Shown here one piece after another: positions 10,682 to 22,840 of a stretch of 64,000 bases of DNA. The stretch covers positions 56,523,899 through 56,587,898 of the forward strand of contig CP136067.1 of assembly GCA_032622095.1 (NCBI GenBank), written 5' to 3'. This stretch comes from Siphonodentalium dalli. Lineage: Eukaryota; Mollusca; Scaphopoda; Gadilida; Siphonodentaliidae. Each line of letters starts with the position of its first letter. The first letter of the stretch is position 1. A model generated the notes under the pieces. The model was not told the origin of the DNA. It did no database searches and worked only from the letters and a program-made list of their open reading frames with translations. The translations under genes and the position numbers were made by a program.

Positions 10682-11039
10682 TTGACATTCAGCACAACTG
10701 CATGGGCTAAGTGTGCACATGAATTATACTTAAACTGTGCAAATAATTCAAGCTATGCATGTAACTGTCCTTGGTCAAGACCCGAGCCATTAGCGCCGCG
10801 CAACATAGCATCGCTACCTCTGACTTATGGTATTCATGACGTGATCAAACGTGGCACTTCAATCCGCAAATTGACTCATTTTATTGGAAGTTATGAATGA
10901 TATACACGTAACGACTACTAGTATATACATTTAGCGAACTAATTCATATCAGGAGGATACAATAATTATTGTTGAGCCTCTGTAGTCTGGTTCTATATAG
11001 TCTATAGCCATGTAGTATATAGAGGATCTCCAACGAGTT
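10682..11039. other. Unassigned stretch
   Basis: A 72-codon frame exists but I see no family, start context or splice support for it. Confidence 0.45.
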
Positions 11040-11156
11040 ATGTTGGGATATAAGATTTTATGAAACGAGTTTGATAAATTTGATTCACAACGAGTCGCAG
11101 ACGAGTCGTGAATGAAATTTATGAAACGAGTTTCATAAAATCTTATATCCCAACAT
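11040..11156. repeat. Inverted repeat, arms about 50 bp
   Basis: ATGTTGGGATATAAGATTTT at the left end is mirrored by its complement at 11137-11156. The centre carries ACGAGTCG repeats. The arms match closely, so it would form a hairpin, as in fold-back MITEs. Confidence 0.85.
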
Positions 11157-11948
11157 TACGAGTCGAAGATCTGGTATAGCACATTAAAAAACTAGAGCTT
11201 TATACCTTTTTAACAAATCACATCTTTAAAAGAAGCTGAAAATTTCATATAAAATGCATACATGCAGGCGTTGGCTGAGAGACTCACAACCGTATATGAC
11301 AGTATTGCGCGCTCTGCCTTGCGACGAAACATATAGTCCCCCAATTTGCCTCTTTGTTTTTGTGCCTCTTTTCGCTAGTGCAACTAAGATGGACAATAAT
11401 TGCACTTTATTGACTAAAGCAATCATTTTGCAATGTCTGGTATTGGTAGCAAGTGCGACTTTTTAAAATAGTATTAATCCGCGCGGTAATGTACTTGGCG
11501 CGGTGCCAAGTATCCAGGGAAGCACGCTGAGATTGGCCACTAGTGACAGATAAGACAATATCTAATGGATTTTTCAATGATAGTATAGGGGTTCCATGTG
11601 ATATATAACATTATGCGTACACCCATATACATATATACATGCATGTAACATAATAATTTGCGAAAACATGCCAACATGAACCGTGATTGGATAGTTCAAT
11701 TTATTGGATAATTCATCGTCGTTTAGTGACATATAGAGTGAGAAAATTTATTGCAATTAAATAACTAAATAGCATATTGCATGGCACATGCGTGGTATGC
11801 ATTTACATAGGTATAGAGTATTTGAACATATAGTACATGTATGTGTATATAATTTGGATAGGAGTATGAAAATGGTAGTCATTAAATGTGTTGTTGGTTT
11901 TTACATGCATCAACACTGGTCCTGATCGATTCTCATTCTTGATTTCAG

Positions 11949-12040
11949 ACCCCGTTTCGGACCAAACAGATAATGCTGTTAGATGCCTACCAGGAGTTAT
12001 GGTGGTGACTCTGCTCATGTTCCTCCAAATGGCCACGTGA
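11949..12040 (+). CDS. Possible terminal exon with hydrophobic C-terminal tail
   Basis: A strong acceptor (CATTCTTGATTTCAG) opens a phase-1 frame of about 29 codons, PVSDQTDNAVRCLPG then VMVVTLLMFLQMAT and a TGA. A polar segment followed by a short hydrophobic end resembles a GPI-attachment signal or a single membrane anchor. The phase equals that of the Ig exons at the left edge, so it could be the last exon of that gene across an intron of about 10.6 kb. This link is speculative. Confidence 0.22.
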
Positions 12041-14384
12041 TGGTAACGTGACGTTTGACAAATGCGACTATATATAGGAGTTGGCCATCCGCCGACACGC
12101 AATTATGGGATGCTTGTGATAACTGGACTCGGCCAATACAAATTGCACGGTTTCGTTCGGTACAATAACTGAGCTACTCGTGTAGTATTTGGACTACACC
12201 AGTGAATGCCTGACGCGGGCATGACAATGATGTAAAACTGTACACCGACTTGAAGATTCTCTAACAGTAGCTGGTAATATACAGGGACCAATTGCAACAC
12301 CAATACCTCTGGTTTTATAGTATTTCGCCACGTCAATACGCTGGACTAATCATGGAAGGAGTCAAGTGATACCACTGTACATGTATTCCTGTGTCATTTT
12401 GCTTCCCAAGAGTTACAATACTCTATTAGTCATGCTTCAATCATAACGCATTTGTGAAGTGAATGTTCGAATTGTCTAATTCCTTTCTAAATCAAGTTAA
12501 TACTCAATATAGAGTCATGTTATCAAAGAAATAAATATACCACATCCGATTTATTACCAAAAAACTTGTTATATATCATAAAATAATTAGATCTTAACGA
12601 CGAGGGTCATGATCACATTATACAAGAGCTTTGGTGGTCAGATATCGACTATAAAAGGGAAGGTTTAACAAGTTTTTATTTTTTTCTGGTAGCAAAAAGT
12701 CCAATGATCCCAAGAGCGACCATTCTTTCTTCGCCCAAAATGCGGTAGTCAACAACGAACCTTCTTAACTATGATCGTTTGTACTCACTTTCTATACGTT
12801 TATTGTTTGTGGATGATTTTATGGATATTTTCGCAATGCATGTGTCATACGAATGGAGTGGTTGTACGTACATTTGATTTTGCTTGGTGATAATTTGCTT
12901 AAAATAGTTAATGCAAAAAACATATTGAAACAGATAAATAACGAAAGCACACAAGAGACAAAACTGCAGTAGGAATCAACACGAAAGAGAAACAGGTTAT
13001 CCGAGCAGATCGCTCGAAAGGTAATCGGGTAGAGGAATCTAATACTTTCAATATGCGCAGAATTATTGTGATGTTAAAGCGTAAATGGTCAGTATGTATT
13101 AACTGGATCTACAGGAGTAAAGAGACTCGCTCCCACTTTAAGATAATGAGGACATGCTGTCTGATGTTATTAAAACAGACAGGGCATGCATCTCTAAATA
13201 TACCTGCATGAATAGGGACATATCGTTGCTGTACATTGCATCAACTTGCATCAGCTGGTACATGTTCCTTCTGTGAGCGGAGCATATAGTTGGATGAAGT
13301 TGGCAGTGGGGTGATCATGTGATGCTACATGTATAATGTGCGTGATAAATTATGTGAAACTGTAAATATCATACATGTATATCTTCAACGACAAATTATT
13401 AAAATTAAAAAAATTATTTATTGAATAAGTTCGCCAATTTCTCAATATTGTAAGCGTGATCATTCGTTATATAAAATGATGGTGATACATGTACGTGTTT
13501 TCTTGTTCTTCACTAGCATGGAAACTGGGCATGATCATAATGTTCGTTTGTTGCTCAATGGGTCGACGTTTACATTGCGGATATATGGCATGGTATTTCC
13601 CATCAGACTATTGTCAGAAGGTCGATACTATAGCCCAGTCACAAAGAAATTTGCTTAATAATATCAACGCTTTCATCAACCTGCATCTAGTTGAAACATC
13701 TTGTTGAATAAAATTGCAACGATTAAAGGGACGTGAAATCTTTAAATTCATTTTAAAGGCCACTCCCATGCATCACACAAACCTTCCAAGTTCACAGATT
13801 TCCATTTGCAGCCCGTGTGACTTCAAGATTTACATACGTAGGCATTTATAACCTGATAACTAAATTTCCAGCTGAACTGATGGTCATTTCAGTCCAAACT
13901 ATTGACGGACATTAGGAACATTAGTTCAAAATATGCAACAGCAACAAGTTCCCTAATAATTGCGGTCTAAAATAGGTCTAAATTTTTTTACGAGGAAGAT
14001 AATGGTGCAGGTTAAATTTTGAGCAAGTAACGCTGTCGTGTCAGATACAGAAAAAGGGAGCCGGGCAACAACATTTTCTCCAAGATTATACAAAATCATC
14101 TCCATGATGTGATGAGTATGACGGCGTTGGTCAAGTTACTAAAAAGTGGCGCCGTTCTGGTCAGGGATTGGATAGTGGAGGGCACCAAACTTATTATTAC
14201 CACAAATTAGTGTATATTGTGCATGATACGGAAAGAGGAGCTCACTATAGATATAGAGACTTGCATGATGAACGTACTAGTTGGACACATCGTCCTTCTA
14301 CAGTTTGTCGGCTTTAAAATTGGAGAGTGAGTCCGCCATAACCGGTACCTTTGTGAACATACAAACTTAATAAGAGAAATCGAC
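12041..14384. other. Long stretch without supported genes
   Basis: Contains a TATA-like CTATATATAGG near 12067 and scattered short frames on both strands. None shows a domain, splice pair or repeat relationship that I can defend. Confidence 0.5.
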
Positions 14385-14442
14385 AATGGCTGCGGACACA
14401 CGTACCACAGTAGCTATGGCATAGTATGTGTGACAATTTATT
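14385..14442 (+). repeat. Left half of a repeat split by a LINE
   Basis: GGCTGCGGACACACGTACCA through TTTATTATGGTG matches the complement of 16056-16120. The remainder of the repeat continues at 15470, after the LINE insertion. Confidence 0.75.
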
Positions 14443-15137
14443 ATGGTGAAATTGGAAGATATCCACTGAGCATTAAATGCAAGTTACGCATGCTATCCTA
14501 CTGGAAGCGGATTCTAGATGGTAAATGCTCTAAAGTCGTGCAAAAATTGTATACGTTTTCGCTACAAATGGATAATTCCGGTAAAACAAACAAACGCACG
14601 ACTTGGCTATCCTGTATTAAGGGACTAATAGATTCTTCCGGACATAATCACATTTGGAATGAACAGAACATTTCTAATCATGACATTAAGAATATTGAGA
14701 ACACTTTCAGAGATTAATTTATTCAGAAATGGTGGTACGACATCGATAACTCATCACGGGGTCTTTTTTATCGAAATTTCAAAATGAAGTTTGGCTATGA
14801 GACTTTCTTTTTTAATTTACCTCGTGATCTATCTCAAAATATTATGCGATTGAGAACTGCCAATCACAGACTAGGTGTTGAAACTAGTAGATGGGGCAAT
14901 GCAAGCAAACGCAGCAATGAATGCACTATATGTAGACAGGCCGATGCGAATGATGAATATCACCTTGTATCCATTTGTAAATCATTGGATGGGGCGAGGC
15001 AGAAATATTTACCACGATATTATTGTGAAGAACCATCTAGATGGAAATTCTATAAACTATTAGCTACCAGCAACCCCGAACTTCAGAAATGTCTAGGTAT
15101 TTTAATTAAAATAGGACTGAAAAGGATCGACAAATAA
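14430..15137 (+). pseudogene. LINE reverse-transcriptase ORF, C-terminal end, one nonsense codon
   Basis: A single reading frame runs from about 14440 to the TAA at 15135, broken only by TAA at 14715-14717. The upstream part contains GEIGRYPLS and the downstream part has RLRTANHRLG and a C-x2-C ... H ... C cluster (CTICRQADANDEYH, then ICKS), as in the C-terminal region of animal non-LTR retrotransposon ORF2 proteins. Endonuclease and reverse transcriptase domains are absent, so this is a 5'-truncated copy. The recognition of the motif set is from memory and the clade is not assigned. Confidence 0.7.
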
Positions 15138-15469
15138 CGACAGCGGTGATGATATTGAGGATGATGAGGACGATTACGATAATAATGACGATGATGATGA
15201 TAACAAAGGCGATGCTGATAATGACGACGATGATGATGGTGACGATGAGGATGAGGACGATGGTGATGAATGACGATGATGAAATGACGAGTAGTTGACG
15301 ATTATGATGATTGCATGATATTGGTGATGATAATGATGATGATGGTGATGATGATGATGATGCGACGATGATGATGACTGCATGACTATGTTGTAAATAG
15401 TGTATATATGTTCACATTCATCTCTAATTTCATGTTTATTCATGATTGAGTAAATAAAGCATTCAAACT
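14440..15469 (+). mobile_element. 5'-truncated LINE insertion
   Basis: The inserted block comprises the ORF2 remnant, a GAT-rich tract and an end containing AATAAA near 15452. The boundaries come from comparison with the uninterrupted inverted paralogue at 15955-16125, where the two flanking halves are contiguous. Similar sequence at the junctions (GGTGAAATTGG left, AAGTTTGG right) may be a decayed target duplication or microhomology. No long poly(A) tail is present. Confidence 0.7.
15141..15385. repeat. GAT/GAC-rich microsatellite
   Basis: Imperfect trinucleotide tract, at the 3' end of the LINE. It generates a false His/Ser-rich minus-strand frame. Confidence 0.9.
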
Positions 15470-15556
15470 AAGTTTGGTGACAATTGGTCGTCACAATCAA
15501 TATGCCATAGCTAGCCATGTCGCCCGCTGCATATTCGCACAATGAGTCATCCAAAG
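15470..15556 (+). repeat. Right half of the LINE-split repeat
   Basis: AGTTTGGTGACAATTGG through TTCGCACAATGAGTC matches the complement of 15960-16056. It overlaps the end of the MADF-like frame on the minus strand. Confidence 0.75.
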
Positions 15557-15802
15557 TTCGTTATGATCAGACTTTTTCTTGTTTTGGTCCTTGTATCTAT
15601 TGTTCGCTTGTTTATTCCAGATACTTTCTCTCAGCTGCATTTCCCGCAACAGTTCCGACACAGCTTCATCGGCCCACATGGTAATGTTGGCGGAATTATG
15701 CATAGAACTAAATGTCGCAAAATTAAAAACGCAATTGGGGAACTGTCTTATAATACGCATCAAATTATTATAAGTAGATAAACATGCAGTGAGATCATGC
15801 AT
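15497..15802 (-). pseudogene. MADF-like DNA-binding domain fragment
   Basis: The minus-strand frame of 101 codons contains MWADEAVSELLREMQLRE then SIWNKQANNRYKDQNKKK, which resembles the first helices of a MADF (Myb/SANT-related) domain with its IW...YKD...KK pattern. The expected third helix is replaced by sequence from the repeat at 15470-15556, so the domain is cut off. A possible acceptor lies just before the domain. Such domains occur in host regulators and in PIF/Harbinger accessory proteins; a transposon origin is plausible but unproven. Confidence 0.35.
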
Positions 15803-15954
15803 ATCAATAAAATACTACATGTACGTGCATGATATGTGAGTGAATGAGGGATTGCCACGGTCAAACACATTTCTGGCCGATCGATCCTGCAATTATATAT
15901 ATCGTAGAGAATACAGTGTAGCAAAATGTAATGAGCAGAGATCAACATTGGTGA

Positions 15955-16125
15955 AACGCAATGTGTTAATTGGACCGATCGACTCATTGTGCGGAAACTC
16001 AGCGGGCAACATGGCTTGCTATGGCACATAATTATGACGACAATTGTCACCAAACTCCACCATAATAAATGTTCACACCTACTATGCCATCGCTCCTATG
16101 GTACGTGTGTCCGCAGCCAATATCC
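15955..16125 (-). repeat. Uninterrupted inverted copy of the LINE-split repeat
   Basis: Its complement reads through the point where the LINE sits in the other copy, joining TTATTATGGTG to GAGTTTGGTGACAATTG. It is an inverted duplication about 0.4-1.7 kb from the interrupted copy. Confidence 0.75.
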
Positions 16126-17714
16126 CACTGTTGGACGCACATCAATACTTTGCGAGAATGGTTCCCGGCAATCGCAGTATATTGAAACAGAATCCCTGCC
16201 CTGCAGTGCAGAGAATGCTTATAACAGCGTGATCTAATAGACACAGGTTACAGAACCGCTTGCTATCAAATAACGCTTTCAGTATGCCTGCAATGCAGTC
16301 GCTGTGGTGTATTGTTGTAGGTATTTTGCGAAAATGCGTCAATTATCTATACCACATTTCTCATATTGACCGTTTGAAGTCTCTACAAAGAGTGTTGCTT
16401 GATTTAAAACTCACCACCAATGGACAACACAATAATTGTACTTTAAGGTATGGTATGGCTCTCAGCTGAGCTATCAAGAGCAAATGTTCACTATTATGTT
16501 AACCCCTTGATCAGTCAGTTAAAAAGAATGCGGTGCTACTTCCTAAAATAAAGAGTATGATATATCGCTGCGTTAAAGCAATCGAAGTATTATATCCATT
16601 CCTGTCAAGACGACCATGAGATACTCATAATATTGTGTCTCACATGTTGCAGCTGCCTTGCTGTAATTTTAGTCTATATTATCGATAATAATGATAATGA
16701 TAATTAGTTCATGCACATGTGAAGCAATGAAGACATACTGAGCCACTGCATCCACTCATTCTGAGTTACATGTATATTTATGTCAGAGTTATGGAGGCAC
16801 GGACTCAGTATATATATATATATTAGTCCATGAGCCAGGACCGAGAATGGTACCATTTTGGTGGACAAATTCTATCAACATTTTTCTCAAAGCTTATAAT
16901 CTGAAGTTTATCTGAGTGCTGGGGCGCACTGTGGCAGTGTAGCTTAGTGTGCAAAATTTGTGTTTCCATGGCCTATACAGAGGGTGTTTTTGGCCAGTAT
17001 AAACAAATATGCCTATAATGGTCTACAACTAGAAAGTTTAAAGCAGTAACTCTAACTTTGCATTGATATGGGGTAAAACCCTTTGTGGACTTTCTTTTGG
17101 CACGGGGGATTTCATCGCTAGAGGTCAAGGTCATACGCAAAGGTCAAGGTCATTCACCAAAATATTAGCTTTTTTCATATCGGGTCATATATTTTCTACC
17201 CACAGATTTTTTATATTTGTTCTGAATACGTTATCTTTGTCCCTAAATAAGCTGTAGCGTATATGCTATATGGAGAACTGCGTTATTGTTGAAACTGACA
17301 TGTCAGTCACGAGATATAGGCCTTTAACTCGTTTAGGACGGGACACGGATATATTAAAAGAAGTTTCCATTCACCTGTTACACGTGTACTAGTTTAGAAT
17401 TTTACTTGGAGTAATTGGAATATATCCGTTTCCCAAAACATTACCTACAGGACGGGCAACGGATATATCCGTTTCCCACTTCATGCACTTGTTATCAGCG
17501 AATGAATTTTTTATAATTAAATGTTTTGCGCATTGTATCATGTATTCAATATACATATACATATACATATATGCTGTGATTCGTGACGTCATTGTTCCAA
17601 AATGGCGGCGCCCATTATCATAAGCCGAAGACGCGTAGAGAAGTTTTCGGTTGGCAATCACCAAGGCAGGTGAATCTTGACCCCTTCAGTGGAAGGAACA
17701 AGAAGTGAGAGCAA
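16126..17714. other. Unassigned stretch with a TA microsatellite
   Basis: A TA run lies at about 16808-16824, and a GGTCAAGGTCAT direct repeat at 17113-17152. No gene is supported. Confidence 0.5.
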
Positions 17715-18420
17715 TTTAAGTATATTCCTGGATCCTATTTAAAAAAAATTAATTACATTTGATTCAAAATGTTGCATGCAGACATCTCGTATAGCGAAAT
17801 TACAGCCCCAAACGCATAATGTTCCGAAAATCGGTTGACATGTCAACCGGTCGCAATTTGGTGGTATATACCCAAATTTGTTGGAAGATTTATAGACCAC
17901 GGATGATTACCCATATATTATGAGTTGTCACGTGGAGAATTCTGTCATGACAAATGGTCTGACCCAGCATTAAATTAGCGCATCTATATTGCTATAAAAT
18001 GATATAAAAGTAAGCACTTTAACGTTAGAAAACGGGGGGGGGGGGGTTGATGGCAATTTTAAATGGCGCCCTCTGTCGGTGATGGGTGATTTTTGTGCAA
18101 GGCTAGTTCCAGATGTTGGCAAAATATTCCTGGATCATTTAACTTTGGAAATAATTTATATTTGATTCAAAATGTCCCACACATATCTTCATATAGCGAA
18201 ATTACAGCCCCCAAACGCATACATTTCCGAAAATACGTTGCTATAGCAACCGGTCGCAATTGATGGTATCTACCCAAAATTTCGAGAAGATTTATATACT
18301 ACGGATGATCACCAATATAGTATGAGTTGTCACGCGGAGAATTCTGCCATGGCAAATTGTCTGACCCAACATTGAATAAACGCACAAATTGCTATAAAAT
18401 TATATAAAAGTAAGCATTTC
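17715..18420. repeat. Tandem duplication, two copies about 400 bp apart
   Basis: 17715-18019 and 18118-18420 share CGAAATTACAGCCCC, AACCGGTCGCAATT, ATGAGTTGTCACG and TATAAAAGTAAGCA. A G-run (about 14 G) lies between them at 18032-18046. Divergence is moderate, so the duplication is not recent. Confidence 0.85.
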
Positions 18421-19559
18421 TGCAAACAATCTCGTCTGTGAGTAATATTTTCTCAAAATAATCACGTCCAAAACGAGTTAAACTTGGTGACCATTTTCCA
18501 AAATGGGTCAAAGTCAGTTATTTCCCAATATATCATGCTTCTGTATGCAGTCCAGACCTCAGTGCATGGAAATGTAAGAATTGCAGAAATTATGGTAAAA
18601 GCATGAAACTTCCAACATATGTTCCTTAGACATAATCGTGTCATTTTCAGATATAGACCCCATCAAGATATGGCTCTGCTTAGCAACGGTTGCTAGGCAA
18701 CTACCCAAAAGTATTAAATGCTCATATAAGGATGTATTACAGTATTCCATTCAACTTTAGTTTTGTGGATTGCATATTTGAGGTCTGTGTACATTTTTAC
18801 ATATGCTAACACATCACATATTGTATGTTTATAGGGATGGATAGTTTTTACGGTTGGAAGGTGTCATTGCGACCGTTTTAAAGAGACCAACCCATATTAT
18901 TTTAAAATTTTAAAAGCATCGATGATCATAACGCAAGTTGTGGCTGATGAACAAAATTGACTATGCTGTCTTATATACATGGAATACTAACATTTCTGAT
19001 GCACCTTGCTTCGTTGCTACTGTTTTAATCACTGACATAATAGAATTATTGGATTTTTATATCACAGATTTGGCATCAAAATCGGCAAAAATTTACTTTT
19101 CGGGTCTGGACCATTTTTTCAAGTAAAATGTAACTATAGTTGGTATCAAAGGTGCTTATGTTTTTTTTCTGTCATAAATGTGTCACACTGATGTGTTTGT
19201 AGATGGCTTACAAAATGGAAACTCAAGATGGCTTACAAAATGGAAACCAGATTTGGTAAAAAAAAAGAGTTGATTTTCCACATATATCCGAACATTATTC
19301 TCTGCTGTTCCGAAAGTGTAGCAAATTGTGACTCTGTTGGTTTTTAACCATGTTACTTAATCAACTCACAACTAAACTTAATGTGCTATTCTGGTTGCCC
19401 CAGTACCTTCTGAGATATGATAAATTCATTTTAAAAGATGCAGTGTGGAATTTTGCCAAAAACGTCTCATATTTTGAATGGAAATGCGCAGAAACGGAAC
19501 TGAGCGGGACCATATTATTTGGCTACTGTCGCACATTAGCATAAACAACGATTGACTTA
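18421..19559. other. Unassigned stretch
   Basis: AT-rich with a small direct repeat GATGGCTTACAAAATGGAAA (about 19202 and 19228). No gene supported. Confidence 0.5.
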
Positions 19560-20528
19560 ATACATGGTGTATGTCGAAATGGTAGACAGGGAGTGACTGT
19601 TGTGATGTGAGGTGAATAGTAAAACAAGGAGTGGCTATATGGTAATGGGTAGGGTTCACAGTGAGATGCATGGGAATATAAGGAGTGGTCATGTGCGAGG
19701 TGGATGTGTATACATATACATGGAGTGGATATATGGTCATTGATGTGGTGTATGTGTAAAACAAGAGTAGCTACACAGTTATCTGTGTTGTCTATGTGTA
19801 TATAGAGTGACTGTATGGTCATGTCTGGGATGCACATGTGTACATTGGGGGCTGTATTGACATGTGTGAGGTGTATATGCCAGTCTGGAGTGCACGAATG
19901 ACCGTATGTACAGGGAATAAGTATATGTTGAAGGGCTGTATCGCCATGGGTGTGGCAAATAGGACCTTAATCGGTACATGAATACAGGGAGTGGCCATAT
20001 GGCCCAATTGTGGAGTGAATAGGTATACACGGAGTGACTGTATAGAAATACATTTGGTGTATGATTGTCATGGGTGATGTGTACATATTCAAGCATGGAG
20101 TGTATGAATGGCCGAGGGTGTGGGGTATTGGTATATATATATAGAAGGGCTGTATGACCATTGGCGGGGTGTATACTTGGAGTTAATATATGGTTATGGG
20201 TGTGGTGTATACACGGTAGGCCTATGTATATCTTGAGTGGCTATATGGCCATGTGTGTGGAGACTAGGTATACAGGGAGTGACATAATATTTTTGAACAA
20301 TAGTGGAGTGAATAGGAATACAAGGAGTGACTGTATGGTAGTACATTGTGTGTCTGATTGCCACGTGTGAGGTGTATATTCAAGCATGGAGTGTATGAAT
20401 GGCCGAGTGTGTGGGGTATTGGTATATATAGAAGGGTTGTATGGCCATTGGTGGGGTGTATATATATACTTGCAGTGACTCTATGGTTATTGGTGTGGTG
20501 TATATGTATATCTTGATATATATATTTA
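19560..20528. repeat. Degenerate minisatellite, unit about 42 bp
   Basis: Irregular units built on GAGTGACTGTATGGTCATG and GTGTGGTGTATATGTATAC. The unit length drifts between about 35 and 65 bp. The minus strand shows several His/Thr/Tyr-rich frames that only reflect the repeat. Confidence 0.85.
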
Positions 20529-21112
20529 TTATGTAAGCTCTTGCAGTTAGCCAATCAGCGTCGATATATAGTGACGGTATATGAACCCATATTAGGTCGG
20601 CGACCTAAAATGAAATCAATATTAGGTGCTTATCCGCCATCTTGTTTTTTAAGAAACTCAGTCGTCTCGGGAATATTTTTGGTGTATTTTGTTGCCAAGA
20701 AAGGGGATATCTGTCGTAAATAATTTTCTGTGAATTAAAAGACATAGTACCATAACCTGCATACGATATATTTGAGGAATTCTAAAGACTCATAAATTAA
20801 CTATAAAACTCAACAAGTTGTCCTACTTCTGGCAATTAGCCATTGACCCAATGCGTTGACGTTCAACGCCCATGACGCGTCACTGTGACGCTACATAAGT
20901 TAATGGCCAAAGCCGACACATTATCTGACCAAATTACAATAAATTACAGCGACGATTAATTGAAGGGATATGCTGGATTTTGTCCACTGACATAATAAAA
21001 ACGTTACGGGACGCTTATGGGTATGGTGTCATTTGAGGCTCAGCGAGATCAATATTAGGCTCGGCCTCACATGACACCATATCCGACCACTAACCGTCCC
21101 GTAGCTTAACGT
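20529..21112. mobile_element. Insertion splitting the minisatellite
   Basis: A non-repetitive block lies between two stretches of the same minisatellite. It ends in an inverted repeat (about 21007-21042 against 21066-21109) with TACGGGACG and ATGGTGTCAT arms, and it has repeated ATATTAGG motifs. Outer boundaries are approximate. Confidence 0.5.
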
Positions 21113-21620
21113 ATATATACTAGGAGTGACACCAACTTTGTTATGAATGTGGTGTATATGTATATTTTGAGTGGCTATATGGGCAATGGTGTGGCAACTA
21201 GGTATACAGGGAGTGACCTTTGGCCAATGGTGAAGTGAATAGGTATACAAGGGGTGACTGTGTGGTCATAAATGTGGTGCATGGTTGTCATGGTGAGGTG
21301 TATATTCAAGCCTGAGTATATGAATGGCCGTGTGTGCGGGGTATTGGTATATATAGAAGGGCTGTATGGTTATTAGTGGGGTATGTATATATATATTGGT
21401 TATGAGTGTGGTGTATATGTCTATCTTGAGTGGCTATATGGCCAAGGATGTGGCGACTAGGTATACGGAGTGACCTTTGGCCAATGGTGAAGTCAATAGG
21501 TATACAAGGGGTGACTGTGTGCATGGTCATAAATTTGGTGTATGATTGTCATGGGTGAGGTGTATATTCAAGCCTGGGGTGTATGGATGGCCGAACATAT
21601 GGGGCATTGGAATATAGAAT
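21113..21620. repeat. Continuation of the 42-bp minisatellite
   Basis: Same unit type as 19560-20528. A larger block (about 21130-21300 against 21395-21560) is itself duplicated. Confidence 0.85.
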
Positions 21621-21676
21621 AATCATTCAGCCCACTACCTCGCCGGTACCAAATCGGCGGGCAAATTTTGGCCTAT

Positions 21677-21702
21677 ATATATATATATATATATATATAT
21701 AG
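21677..21702. repeat. TA microsatellite
   Basis: Pure alternating TA run. Confidence 0.95.
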
Positions 21703-21829
21703 CCAGTAAGGGTACTAAATATGTAATACAACTAGGGTTGATAGCAATTTCAAATCGGTAGTTTTACTTGTATAAATAAACCCAGTATAAATATTGTATG
21801 CAATTATCTGCTGATGTATGCTTCCATAG

Positions 21830-21996
21830 ATGATTCAGTTGACGTTACAAGAGCAGCACGCGATGCGGAGACGACAAAACTATGGAAGGCCGTTGAACGT
21901 CTTCACAATCAACGTAATTGGTCACATTGGTGATATCAGTGCTTCTGCATTATTATTGGTGTCCGGTTACAATCTGATCAATGGCAGTTCCAGCTG
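21830..21996 (+). CDS. Doubtful exon with a membrane-like segment
   Basis: An open frame after a weak acceptor (TTCCATAG) encodes a basic stretch and then a hydrophobic helix (ISASALLLVSGYNLI) and reaches a GTATGT donor at about 21997. A vague likeness to cation-efflux transporter helix 5 (HIGD, then a hydrophobic run and W) was noticed, but the spacing is wrong. I regard it as unrecognised and possibly chance. Confidence 0.15.
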
Positions 21997-22840
21997 GACT
22001 GTATGTAGCTGACAATTATTAACTTTATCCCGGCTATTCTGCAGACAATGCTAATAATGTTGGCAGATTTCAACACACATCGTTTGTGTAGGTATAGGCT
22101 TTATATACATGTATAAGCTATATAATACATGGAGCTTTTGTGACATTTCGTTTACAAACACCGGGCCCAAAACAGAAACAGCACTGTATGTGCGAGTGGA
22201 CATTATATTATTTATTGCCTCCTTCTTGGGAGAGGATATGTATATGTCATATAACGATGCGTATCAGTGTGCCCCAGATTACAGTATATATAATGATATT
22301 GAATATAGCATCACACAGTATATAAAACGGCGTGCGTGTATGAATGGCCCACACACTATCTGGGAAGTTGGGAGTCATTGGCGTTTTCCGTATGATCATA
22401 TATAATTACAATGAACCTATAAATATTGACCTAACAGGGGCTGATCACTTTCTTTTAGTTTGAATTACACGCTTCACGTGCAAATTTACAACAACAAAAT
22501 GGTCCATATGCATATCACTCGTAAATTGAATTTGAATATATTTGAATTCATGTAGATACAAGTAGACCTGTGCTTTTTATTCTAGTCAACATGGTGCAAT
22601 CAATGCACAAGTGTATGCATATATTACATTATCATATGCATTGTGGTGTTCTAGTCCACAATAATATAGTAGGGTAAGCCATCCTGGTGCTAATAGATTG
22701 ATTCGTTAAACGATCTTCACGCAGAAGCGAAGCGTGTGAGTGCAACTTCATCTATGAGCTACCTGATACGACGACTTTTTAAATTTGGATAACCACATTA
22801 AAAGTGTACTTATATATATATATGTGTAGGAGCAACATGT

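Noticed and set aside
15174-15443. Minus-strand His/Ser-rich frame
   Set aside because: Translation of the GAT-rich microsatellite at the LINE end.
16047-16342. Harbinger transposase fragment on the minus strand
   Set aside because: Only a loose impression of AIAGNHSRKVL; frames are broken and no catalytic residues can be placed.
19426-20554. Several overlapping minus-strand His/Thr/Tyr-rich frames
   Set aside because: They follow the minisatellite of about 42 bp and shift frame with its indels.
21830-22012. Zinc transporter (SLC30) exon
   Set aside because: The HIGD and hydrophobic run are suggestive, but the metal-site spacing is wrong and the acceptor is weak; kept only as a doubtful exon.
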